Assembly: GCF_000002995.4 (NCBI RefSeq)
Contig: NW_025062479.1
Span: forward strand, 21,634,721 to 21,698,720
DNA from: Brugia malayi
Taxonomy: Eukaryota; Nematoda; Chromadorea; Rhabditida; Onchocercidae
Direction: 5' to 3'
Length of the DNA stretch: 64,000 bases
Position numbers and translations under genes: made by a program. Within the stretch, counting starts at the first letter, position 1. Every line of letters starts with the position of its first letter. Below, in pieces: positions 1 to 11,725 of the stretch. The notes beneath the pieces are model-generated. The model worked only from the letters and a program-made list of their open reading frames with translations. It was not told the DNA's origin and did no database searches.

Positions 1-152
1 ACTTATATTTTGTCAACTCTGTGCTTTTTAAATGCAAATTTAGTTGATTTTGTGATTATTCGATAAGCTACCTTGTTAAGGATGATATGATAGGAAAGCT
101 GATGAAACATACGCAACTTTTGATTTGAAATTTTTTATTTACTATATTAAAG

Positions 153-1774
153 ATCGGAGGACATGGAAATGAAGTTACTGTTTGCGGAATCAAAACTGGA
201 AGAAACTGAGACTTTGAAAATAGAACTCAAAAGTGCTCATCAAATTAATCAACAGCTGAGAGATGAAGTCTCGCTGGTTATTCTTAATTTCTTTTGTTAT
301 TTTAAAGTCCCAAAAATTGGAATTCTTTATAGCTATATGGGAAAAAAATTTTTGACCACTCAGTCAGTTTTATGAAAACTGTTAATGTTTGACTGTGACA
401 TTGAAATCATGGAACTGATTTTACATATTTTAATTTTTATCTCATGAATTATAGGTTGAAGCGTTGCTATATGCTTAGTGATGCTGCTTATTTTCAGCTT
501 CAAAAACGGCTGGAAGAAGACGGTTCTAGATCAAAGTCACGGTTTAGGTCAATGGAACTTGACACTTCACAAATGCTAGCTGAGGTATATTCCTTTATAT
601 TTTTAATTTTTCATGCGGTTCTAAAACAAATATATGCAATATGTTATGCTGAACTTATTGATAATCGACTTTTAATTTATGTTATTCTCTTGAAATTTAG
701 TCCTATCGACTTCAAAATACATAAACTTAAATATCCACAATTCTGAAAGTTAGCAAGCATTTCAAGGTAGTCCGACTGAAGAAATTATTGGTACAGGAAG
801 AAAGAGCGAAAGAATCTGCAAAGGCTAAAGCTCGAAAGTTCGAAGATGAGTTAATGATTGAAAGGAGGCGCTGTACAGAATTTAGCGCTGTTTTTGAAAG
901 AGCCAAAAAGGTTTTTTTTTTTTCTTTCCTTAATTTTGGTATCGTTTTTTATCTTTTTGTCATAAGTAATGTGTTGCTTTTTCTTTCGTACAAAATATTA
1001 TTAGAAAATTGCGGAATGTTAGAGTTTAATGGTCTGTGAACGGTAATCATTAACCTATTGTTAACATTACAACTGTGATCACTTTTAAATAGTCCTGTTT
1101 TCTCACCTGTTTTCGTAAAATATATCTATTTTCTATTTTTCTCGGTAATAGTTCAGATAATCATTTTAAATCTCTTATCAAATTATTTTTCGAAACAGTT
1201 AAATTCTCAACAATGTGAAGCAGCACAACACAAATATCAATCTCTTCTGTCTGTTTGTCAGAAACAACAGTCACATATTCTTGATCTGTATGCTAGAATT
1301 GAGGTAATCTCATGTTTTTGAAGAAAAAAATTTGAATATAAAATTGCTCCATCTTTTCATTTTCTTTCTAAGAAGGGAGTTTTTGTTGTAACTTATAAAT
1401 TTAAAATTCTAATAGGTTTTATAACTCTAGGAAATCGTGGCATTATCAAATTCCGAGAGACTAGTAAACATCGAGCCGCAGATGTTGTTTCCAAGAAGTT
1501 CTCTGAGTGAAATGTGTTTTTTGAATGGCAGTTCACAGTAAGTTGTAGATATTTGCCTACGATTTTTTTTTTTCTTTTTTCTTTTCTTTTCTATGTTCCT
1601 AAGCAGTTTTACTGATAATTATCAATCATTTCCAGTTGCAGGGGAAGTTTTTTTCCTTCTGAATTATTCGATGAAGAAAATGAAAATGATAAAGATAGCA
1701 GTGATATATGCGTGCGTGATGATAATCCTGTTGTGTCATTATCTAAGAATGATCCCAAAGGTGGAGTTTTATAG
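153..1774 (+). CDS. Coiled-coil protein, 3' part of gene (5' end not identified)
   Basis: Six exons join in phase: 153-267, 498-584, 767-910, 1199-1303, 1431-1537 and 1636-1774, ending at TAG. They give about 230 visible residues. The first four exons are rich in Glu, Lys, Arg, Gln and Leu with heptad-like spacing (for example LKKLLVQEERAKESAKAKAR), typical of a long coiled coil. The last two exons lose that pattern and finish in an acidic, Ser/Asp-rich tail (DEENENDKDSSD). All donors are GT and most acceptors are TTTCAG-like. The upstream exon boundary (AAAG at 149-152) is weak and the start codon is not visible, so the gene probably begins left of the window. I do not recognise the family. 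A cytoskeletal, centrosomal or Golgi tether role would be a guess. Confidence 0.6.
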
Positions 1775-3141
1775 CTTTCTTCTTGAAGTTACGAAATTAT
1801 TTTGATATTGAAATGTAAGCTAAGAAGGGAAGTGCTGTTTTTAGGAAAGTTGCATAGATAGAACTATGATTTACTTTAATAACTAAAGCAGTTATATTTG
1901 ATTAAAGTGCTCCTGCATATATTGCATGTTTATTTTTAATTTACTTTTTTATGCTCATTATTTTTTACAAGTACAAAATTCTTTACTATATGCATGACGA
2001 ATTTTTCACAATAATTTTATTGAAATTTGGACAAGTTGGGAAAGATTTTTTTCTTGTTATATATTGAATGATGAATAGTTTGTTTGATCACGCGGCCTTC
2101 AAAAAAATTTTCTGACTTTTAACTGTTTGAAAATATATCTCATGATTCTAAATTGTAAAAGGTGTAAGTTGATAAAAGTCTGATTTTTCAAGTTATGTTA
2201 CACAAAGTAATATTGCTACGCAGGAAAGAGGTGCTGTGGAGGTATCTTTGTTTCTTGTTTTCATATGTTATATGAACTCTGTTTCCATCATGCTACTTGT
2301 TCTTGAAATAAGTAACTATAAGTTATCAAACAATTAATTTGGTAAAAATTCAAAAAAAAAAAAAAGCATCTGATCACCTGTCCAGTTTTTTGACTTGATT
2401 GTTTGACAGAAAAACGCCTAAATTATTAGGTTAAACGAATAAAACGAAGTATTGTATCAATGCAATTTACTAAAAAAAATTTTTGCGATTTAGAATTCTA
2501 ATAAAAGTTCATGGAAACATAAGCATCTACAATTAATTATTTGAAACCGTAATGATGAGTTATAAAGAAATATCAAATGTGTAAATAGTCTCACTTAAAA
2601 TGATCAAAAAAGGAGTCAGTTGTTGGTGGTGGGAGTGATGTTGTTTTTCAATTGCAATTTATGTTTAACATTTTAAGGCGAAGCACAATTCATTATTTTG
2701 CACACATACACTCATTTGCTCTTAATTGGGTGGGTACGTCGTTTTTTTTTTTTTTAATTTTGTTTTGGAGAATGTTGAAAAACAGTGAATTCTTTATTAA
2801 AAAAGTAAGTAATTTCCGATCTAGGTAGACTTGTTCTGGTTATATAGTTGCAGATTGTGAAAAGGCATTTTTTTAAATATTATTCTAAATTTCGAACATC
2901 TTTTGCTGTCTGGAATATTTGTTTGAATAATATTTGACTGAGTAGCAAAATCTTTAACTGGTATGATTGAAAATTAGAAGAGTTAACAATAAATGAACTT
3001 TTCAAAATAATAAGGATTGAGAAAACTTAAATCATGAAATATCATTGGAACTTTTTTTTTTTTTTGTCTTTCAAAAAATCTTAGCAGAAATTTTAGAAGT
3101 GTTTATGGCTAAAGAAATGAAATTGTTCGTTTAAATCAGAG
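1775..3141. other. Intergenic, no gene seen
   Basis: AT-rich sequence with several poly-A and poly-T runs between the coiled-coil gene and the metalloproteinase gene. I find no extended coding pattern on either strand. The promoter of the downstream metalloproteinase should lie in its right part. Confidence 0.6.
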
Positions 3142-5176
3142 ATGTTATCATTTTTGCTCTCTTTGCTACAATTCATTTACCTTCAACCGCTCTTTTCTTC
3201 ACCAATCTGTCGTAGAGGATTGACAAGGACAACTATTCCTGGTATTTACAACTACTATGTTTATTTAATTATACTTTAAATCGATTCACTTTTTCTTCAT
3301 TTTAATCTAAAATAGCTCCGAACATCGATTAACTGTTTATCTCAAAAATATATTTTCCTTTAAAATGTGACAAAAAAAAAAAAAATACTAAAAGACTAAA
3401 GAATGGAATTCATCAAGTGTAACATCAACATGCGATAAAATAAATGATTTCCGACATAGAAAAAGCAATCGAGTGAAATAGTATTAAGAAGTTAAAAAGT
3501 CCATCACGAAATTTTCAGTTATTTTTACTTGGCATTATGAGAATCTGTTAATTATAAATATTTATTTTATTAACAATTGATAATACTTTCGAGAAATTAG
3601 GGAAAAAAAATCAAATTTCTATGCTAAGGATGAAGATAGTTAGTTCCTAGATTTGTTTGACATCGATTATTTTGATTATTCGAAAATAACTAGAAAATCT
3701 TTCTCAATTATTTCTACTAAATTCCATCTATAAGATTTTATTTTCGCAGATTATTCTTATTTTCCATAACGCAGGTTATATGATGATTTACACAAAAGAT
3801 ATATCTTTATGAAATTTTTCAAAAAATATGAAATTTATACTAAAACTTTAAAAATAAGAAATATTTCAAATATGAAACTAAATGTTAAATGTCAGAAAAC
3901 ATGAACCTTGCGCATCACACATATATTACTCAAAAATTACTCTCCTAAAAAGTAATAATGTACTACACATGCATGCTTTATTTAGATTACTTTTTGTTTT
4001 TTTTTTTTTTTTTTTCAATTAAAAATTTTTTAGTTCAGTAATATTTGGCAGTTTTTCTTAAAAATTTTAATAATTATTAGAAGAAACTACAAATAATGGT
4101 CGATTAGAAGGCAAAATCATTCATTATCGCATTGCTCATTATTCACGTAAAGAATTACATCAAAATATGGATGAAATGAAGCTTAAAGAATATGTTGACA
4201 ATGCTTTACGCAAAGCTATCAAAGTATGCTATTAGAATGCACACACGGAGAGAGAGAGAGAGAGAGAGAGGAAAAATTTCAAAATTTTTGAAAATTATGG
4301 AACGATAAAGAAGAGACTCATTCTATTTGTTAATCATTTTTTTAAGATTAGATAAATGATAAAATAAAATGCAATAGAAATTCATTTCAAATCTAATAAA
4401 ATTAGTTGAGACAGAAAGAGAGAGGAGGAGAGAGAGAGGAAAAAAAGAAAGATATATTTACTAAATAGTGAATTTGATCATTCAAAATTGTCATAGTTGA
4501 ATAGTTGTACTGTTATCAATGTTATCATTAATCAGAATATATATATTTTAGTTATGGGAGGATGTCATTAATGTTCAATTCATTGAATTACCTCATACAA
4601 AAGCAAATATTGAGGTAATATTTACGACATTTTATCATGGTGATGAATATCCATTTGATGGAAAAGGAAATGAATTAGCACATACATTTTATCCAAATGA
4701 TATCATATGGCATGGACAAATTCATATTGATGATAGTGAACCATGGTTTGTTCATACGGTCTTTTAGCTTTATGTAAAATAGTAAAATTACTTTTACAAT
4801 TAAACGTCTCATCTGAAAATTGAATGATTGGAGTGAAATAATGGTTTTGTCTAAATTTAATTTTTTCTTTCATATCTCAAAGTTAGAAAATTTCAGAATT
4901 GATTCAAAAAAACAAACAAAAGATAATCTTATAGAATATAAATGATAAGCTTACTTCGTTATATGATATAATTCCTATTTTTAAAGGGGTCCAAGTGGCA
5001 GAAACTTAAATTGGGTGATGGCACATGAAGTAGGCCATGCATTAGGCCTTGTACATATAAACGATGATGAATCATTGATGACATCACATTATCAAGGCTT
5101 CCAACAAGCGATACCAAAATTGCATCCTTGCGATATTGTTGCGATACAGTCATTGTATGGTTGGTTCGTTCTGTAA
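3142..5176 (+). CDS. Small secreted matrix metalloproteinase (matrixin, M10A), propeptide-less form
   Basis: Exons 3142-3241, 4081-4223, 4552-4745 and 4987-5176 join in phase to give 208 residues. Residues 1-20 (MLSFLLSLLQFIYLQPLFSS) form a hydrophobic signal peptide. From about residue 45 the protein aligns with MMP catalytic domains. It has the YRI start strand and the HGDxxPFDGxGxxLAH and HIDDSEPW segments that bind structural zinc and calcium. The catalytic zinc site HEVGHALGLVH lies at 159-169, the Met-turn methionine is at 177, and the terminal SLYGW motif is present. The chain stops there, with no hinge or hemopexin domain, as in matrilysin-type MMPs. No roughly 80-residue prodomain is visible: only about 25 residues separate signal and catalytic domain. 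They contain one Cys (PICRRG, Cys23) that only loosely recalls the PRCGxPD cysteine switch. Donors are GT. The exon 4 acceptor is AAAG rather than CAG, but the phase is exact. Likely role: extracellular matrix or cuticle proteolysis. Confidence 0.82.
4248..4271. repeat. (GA)n microsatellite
   Basis: About 12 GA units in intron 2 of the metalloproteinase gene, followed by a looser purine-rich tract near 4415-4450. Confidence 0.9.
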
Positions 5177-7230
5177 TTGCATATTTACTTCTATGTAATT
5201 TTTAGATGAAATAAATTATATAAAATTATAACAATTTGAGCAACGAAGCATTTGATCTTTGTTCATTTCATGCAGAGAAAGTTTATTTCTTTTCTTTTTT
5301 CTTTCATCCATTCTCAACTTCTCTACAGAAATTTCACTTAAAATAGAACAGGACCATAGAGGATAAATTAAGTAACTATAAAGGAAGAAGAGACAGAACG
5401 AAATTTAAAAAAATAATATCTAGCAAATTTTCACTTATATTAAATTTGAGGAAATAAATTTAAATTCTGATTTAGTTACAAATGTTTTCTTTATATCTAT
5501 GATTAGACAAATATATTTCAAATTTTCCAGGTAAAAAAATTACTGAAAAAAAATTCTATTACCGGAAATAAACTGGTCGACAAGCCTTTTCAACATAATT
5601 ATTCTGATATATTTGCTTCCTTGAATAATAATACTATCATCTTAAGGATAGTAAACTTTGTGAAGTTCACTTTCATTAATGGTTTACTGGATTAGATCTC
5701 TTCACGATAATAACCAAATATCTATTTACTGATTGAAGTGCAATAAAAAGTAATTACTGTCAATAGGAAAATAATATTTTGTTTTGAGACCTAATATAAA
5801 TAAGTGGTACTTTAATAGTTGATGACCTTTCGGAATTTAAAAAACTTACTGATTTTATCGATTATAAATTGGAAAGTGAGAGTACTTGTGATTTTTGAAT
5901 TTCTCAACCGTACCGTTAATTTATATTACCTCGAAATATTACTATTTCATTGACAACTTCATAATCTTAATTGATGCTACAATTACATACACTTCCAACC
6001 GTTCGTAAAGGTTAGCTAGTAAATCTTTCTTGTCAAAAACATTCCTTAAATGACTTCAATTTCTAGAAACTGATAAAACTATTTGAAGCGAAATACGACG
6101 CAAAAGACATATGCCAAGAGCAACACTCCATTTTCTTACTAAACTTCATTGAATACCACAAGTCATTAACTACTCTCACGATTGAATATTGCTCTTCTAC
6201 CTTTATTATCTCGGCAGACTAGTTACCTGTATTAATTTAACTGCATTTTGTAAATCTAGTTATAATGTGTAAAATGCTAGCTGCAGAATGTATGTACACT
6301 AATTTGGTAATAAGATCAGAGATTGGTCAAAGCTTTTAAATGTATGAATCCAGTAGTTAAAGTTCATCGTTAAATTTCGTAACATATCAAGTTCAACAAA
6401 GAAAGGCAAATGTGCAAGACATTAAAAGCTGGTCAAGAAAAATAATCAGTGTTCAACCTCAGAACGCTCCATTTTCTTCCAGAAATTATTTGCTTCTAGA
6501 TCGCATTACTGAATAAATACTACCTAAAAATATGCTGATACTTAATACATTCATTACTCTGCTCTTTGCATGAAATATGCATGGAATCTTTCCTCTTTTT
6601 TTAATGAGATTTAAAAAAAAAACGAAATAATATTAAAAAGTATGCATAATTACGGCCGCTAAAGGTCAAATCATTTCACCCTTATTCATAAATTAATTCT
6701 GACTTTGCTTTAATTACGAAAGGACTGAAAAACTCAAACAATTTTTATTTTCATGTTTCATGCAAAGAGCAGAGTGAAAATCATCCAAAACACTGTTATC
6801 TAAATCAAATATTTTTTTCAAACAAAATTAAAATATTCAGGGACTTAAAAAATTCAGATGATAGAGACCCGTGTACTATTTCTCAAAAGGAATCTACTTC
6901 GACAATGAAGTGAAATAAAGATTTTAACACCTCTTCAGTTCCACGGAGTTCAAACAATCAAAAAATGTAAAAATAAATTAATCAAATTGATTCATCCTTT
7001 CCTAAGCCATAAATCATATATCACATGGAATAAGAAAGGACGAGAAAACGAAACTGAATTACATACGATTATTATACAAAGTAACTGGGAAAGATCGGCA
7101 AAATATCGTGCTAAATAAGAATATGAAACACCACGAATCCTTGACGATTAATAGTGAATACAAAAGCACCTCTAGAAAGTAAATATTTTTTGAAGTGAAA
7201 ATACAAAACATAATTCAAAAAAATTCGGCT
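5177..7230. other. Intergenic between convergent metalloproteinase and RagC genes
   Basis: The 3' ends of two convergent genes flank this 2-kb AT-rich stretch. No coding pattern was recognised. It contains a perfect 20-bp inverted repeat (6556-6575 and 6756-6775), listed separately. Confidence 0.6.
6556..6775. repeat. Perfect 20-bp inverted repeat with 180-bp spacer
   Basis: ACTCTGCTCTTTGCATGAAA at 6556-6575 recurs as its exact reverse complement at 6756-6775. The internal sequence is AT-rich and non-coding. The layout is compatible with a decayed miniature inverted-repeat element, but no clear target-site duplication was found. Confidence 0.7.
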
Positions 7231-10119
7231 TCACTGCATCCCTGATTCCAAATTATTTATTCTAGAGTTCAATCTATTTCGAATTTGGAACACACGCTCA
7301 ATAGCCTGCAAAAGTGGAATATAGCGAATAACTTCTCTAAATTTTTATTTTCGTCATTTCATTTTGAAAATATTTTAAATTTAAGCGATCATTTTCAAAT
7401 CTGAATGTTCATGCCGAACAAATATTTCCTACCTTAAAAAAAAAAATTATCCTAACAGGTTTGATTCTAACTAGCATGCAATTCCTCATTTGTTCCAATG
7501 AAAATCAAGATTTGATTTTCGGGAAAAATGTTTTGTAATGAAGCTTACTCCTTTGAAACACTGGAAGTTATAGTCAATGACGCCCTGCTTCTCGAAATTC
7601 TCAGAGCGTATAATACAAACAAGGGCAAGGAACATATTAACCTGTAATCTCATTTTTTATATGAATAATGATAAAAATACCTTGCGATAAGATGAATTTT
7701 CTCTAATTATATTGCGATAAGGACTTTTTTTATTTGGACAAAGAATGTGGATATCAGAGGAATACCTGTCGTAAGAATAGCACTTGGTCAGTTCGCAAAT
7801 GTATGACCGCAGATGACTGAGAATCAAATACCCCACATGATGACTCATCTGAACATCTGCAAGAATAGTTTTCTTTTTAATACACGAGAACTACTCTTCA
7901 GCAAAAACTTACTTTCAATCAAGGACGGCAGTAAAACGCTCACCCATATATAGAAGATATATCAATGGTCACGTCAATCATATCACAGCAAAGTTCGTAT
8001 GTTGCCATATCAACCGGAGCTGAGTCAGTTGCTATATATATTTTGCTTGCCACATCAAAAAGAAATGCTTTTTCAACATTTGAACCCTATAATATAATTC
8101 TGTTTCTGAATAAACTATCAACATCTATAAAAGACAGACAAAAAAATATCTCGTAATATGTAATATATAATCGCAATACATAAATTTAGCTAGTCGATGT
8201 AATAGCTGAATTCTGGCTTACTACAAAAACTTTGTGCAACATCTTTGGTGAAAAGCGCTATTTAAAGATAAATTAATTCAATTTTAGGAAGAAGCCTGGA
8301 ATAAACTTGTACTAGTGTCTAAAAAGAATAAATTACTGGAGAGGACAATATCTACAACTTTCCTAAACAACACATCACCGAATAATCCGGGTAACGGAAC
8401 AACCTCCCAAAAAGTGAAAGAATACTTGCCTGATTGAAAATGTCAAGCAGTCGTTCAAGAATTGACAACTGCTTTATAAGCTTTTGCACAACTTTACTAA
8501 ATGCCTCGAATATTGAGTGATCATAAATAGAAGTCAGGTGATACCTGAAATAGATACGACGGTTTGATTCTGTGTTAAATGTGCACACTGGTCAACAAAA
8601 ATACTAAAAATTATTAAGTTAATAAACTTATAAACATAACTTTACTACAGCTCGAATAAGTTTATTAACTTTAAGTTAGTAAACGTTTACATTTAAATAC
8701 GAAAAATAATTGGAAAAGATTTATATTCCAAAACACACGTTACATGAACTTTATCAAGGCCATCATCCTGAAGATCATCTTGTACACGTTGAAATATATC
8801 ACGCTGTGCTTCTAATTTGACCTCTTCATTTAGACCATCCACTTTGTGGATAAATACCTAAAAATTGGTTAAATGTGAGTTGTAAAAACATATTTTCAGG
8901 AATATGTATCTAATAAACACCAAAATTCTCAAATTTGCATTCATGAATAAACACATTCAAGTTAAAAATAAAGAATAATGATTCAACTCTAAAAGATTCG
9001 CGATAGTTTTTCGTGATAGCTTATCTGAGAAATTGCCGATATTTTCGCTTTATATATTTGTAAGATAATATAAATTTAACAACAAAACGTTATTAGTTTT
9101 TCATCCAATAAACTTGATCAATTTCCATACTTTTCATTTTCAAATACTGCTCCTTTTGTTGAATAGATTATCTACTTTTAACAAGTCAAAAGCAGAGACA
9201 TTTCTTGAAATCATTCCAAACATTCCAAAACTTCTAATGCTCAAATACATACCTAACCAAAATGTTAAATAAGCTTTAGCAACTTAAACTATCGCAATCC
9301 AACTATAGGCAGCAATCAGTAAGCCCAAAATTCTGGAATAAATGGCTCACTTCAAATCTAATTTTGTCGTTAATTTCGAATGCTTTTTTGAAATATTCAA
9401 CCATTTTTTTCAGCGCTTCAGAGTAATCATCCTGGAAATCTGTCTGTATTGTTTCTGCAGAAACTAATGAACTAGAAACTGTTAACCAATACTTGGATTT
9501 AAAAATGTAACTTATTGAAAAAGTTCCATATTACAGCAATACAACGAATGTTCGAACAGTTAAAAGCCGTATTATATAACAAACTTGAGCATCAATGACA
9601 AAAAGCAGTGCACCGCAGCGGGCAAATGTATCGTGAGGATTCATCGCATTATCAAAAGGACTCATCTGACCCGGGAATTCGATTGCTTCAAAATTAATGA
9701 ACGATCCTTTAACTGTTTCCGTCGTCACGCGTGGTGTACTCTCAACGAATAGTGTCTCATTCGGTGACATTTTATTGAAAACAACCTTTCGTATTGATGT
9801 TTTTCCGCTCCTAAAACTGTGCGTATTCAAGTAACAAAATGTGATTTCGATCATGTCTCTAGCTGATCTAAGCCTTCATATTCGTCCATCTCCTTATGAT
9901 GCACGATATTTACAACACTGGAAGATTCATAATACTGATAAGATTCCACTGTAAACACTAAGTTGTAACCAATCATTTCCGGCTAATAATTCCGATATTT
10001 CAACAATGCAGAAACCTTTTCAATCCCATTAATACAATGGTTGGTTTTTGCGACTCGGATATTTCATCAGAATCATCCGCCCATCCATACTCAAATTCGC
10101 GGATGTCATCGTTCCACAT
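7231..10119 (-). CDS. ragc-1: RagC/D small GTPase (TORC1 nutrient sensing)
   Basis: Nine minus-strand exons (10119-10016, 9810-9585, 9431-9351, 8857-8739, 8544-8430, 8086-7944, 7856-7766, 7641-7549, 7305-7231) give a complete 348-residue protein with exact phases. Residues 28-40 form the P-loop (MGLKRSGKTS), followed by the RagC signature [13 protein letters not shown]. The switch II motif is EFPGQ at 79-83 and the base-recognition motif is HKVD at 141-144. The C-terminal half carries the RagC/D roadblock-type dimerisation region, including [20 protein letters not shown] and [22 protein letters not shown]. Rag C/D proteins pair with Rag A/B on lysosomes to recruit TORC1 when amino acids are present. 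The start codon at 10119-10117 gives an acidic 25-residue extension before the G domain, as in other RagC proteins. The intron after exon 5 uses a GC donor. The single C/D-type gene matches C. elegans ragc-1. Confidence 0.93.
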
Positions 10120-11725
10120 TGTTCCACCTCGAAGAACAGACTCTCACATTATCTAAATCTTCTTCGTGTTCCTGGAAAAAAAAATAAAAGAGAAGAATGG
10201 ACCAAAGTTAATCTTTGCTGTTTATTCTTCGAATCATAATATTTCCAGCAATATTATTTATTCCTGATATATTGGTATAGTTATATCAGGTTGACATCAT
10301 CAGTTGATATGAACACTATCCACATCAATCTAAACCCCTGCTGCTAATCTAACATGGTACCACTTATGAAGGTTAGTCTCAAGCATAAGGCCTACCTGAC
10401 AGGTGCATGTTTCCGGAATGTAAAAAGACAAGTCATCAAATCACTTCGGTCAACGAATTGAGCTGTTCAATTACTGGTTGGTACTCCTGAAAGTACCGTT
10501 GATTCGCTGTTTATTCATCAACCTAGGGCAAGTTACGATTACCTCTAGGAACTTTTCTGGACAGATCTTTTGCAATTAACTTAAGTAGAAATGTTACTTC
10601 ATTAGAAATATTACTTCATCTGTTTCATTCCCTCCAGAAATTCTATGCAAAATGTTAACTATGTATGTAAAATATCGAACTATGTAACAACGAAATGGTT
10701 TGATCTGTAGGCGAAAAGTGCTCAAGCGTAAAAATGCTAGCATTTTATTTCGGATCTTCTACTAATGATAACTGAATATTGCCTAAAAAGTATCTCCCTA
10801 AGACACATTTAATAATGACTGTACTTTATAACTATTCGTTGCCTTAAAATTTTAATCTTTGAGTTCTAGTCCCATCTTTACTGCTAAAGCTTTCCTTAAT
10901 GACAACATTTTATTGCAAATGATTCAAACAAAAATATGACAAATATAGCAAGGAATTTCAGACAAAAATCAAAACAGAAAGAAATTTTCGACAGGGAATT
11001 GTATCGAACAGCAAATTTATACTCTTTCTGTTCCCATCTTTCTTGCATTTGAAAATATATTATATATTTATCCCTAAACATACTGTGCATTATAACCTAC
11101 TCCACCTTTAATTTTCTTTTGTAACTATACTGGATAAAATACAAATGAGCTCCTGTATTGCAGTCTCGTTTACCTCGGAAAAATTTGGAGCTTGGCTGTT
11201 CATCTTTTGTAAGTTAGATTAGTCATAAAACCTCTCTTAAAGAGAGATTTTTTTTTTAAAGAAACACAAAAGCCCATAATTACTACTATATAATATAGTA
11301 CAAAATAAGTTTAGTACCTCAAATCACATTATTCTTCTTTCAGATAGCTGACACAGCTGGATAATTAGTCTATGTTAAATTAAGACTTTTCGATCAAGAA
11401 ATTAAAAAAAAAAATCATTCATATTGGACAGTTCGAATTAGATAAAACCTTCTATTGAAGAAAAAATTTTGTCTGTAACGGAAACATAACACAACAATTG
11501 TAGGCACAAAAACTCACTGCGAACACTACTGTGTAAGGGAAAAAAAGTAGATAATTTTTTCCATATGAAAAAAGGACGCTATCGTGCATAAGAATGTTAT
11601 TCAAAATCAATAACTTATAGCATATCATTATAAATAAAGCATACGGACAGAGATGGTTTGAACTGTTGGAGATGAGATCTCATTCATACTGTGAAGAACT
11701 TGTCAAATCTATAAAATTTGATCTT
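10120..11725. other. Intergenic between RagC and CDK2 genes
   Basis: Both flanking genes are on the minus strand, so this holds the 3' UTR and terminator of the kinase gene's neighbourhood and the RagC promoter. A short hairpin-capable palindrome lies at 10263-10290 (CCTGATATA, 10-base loop, TATATCAGG). No gene is seen. Confidence 0.55.

Noticed and set aside
3190..3241. PICRRGLT segment as a true MMP cysteine switch
   Set aside because: It lacks the PRCGxPD core and the preceding helical prodomain. It is described only as a loose resemblance.
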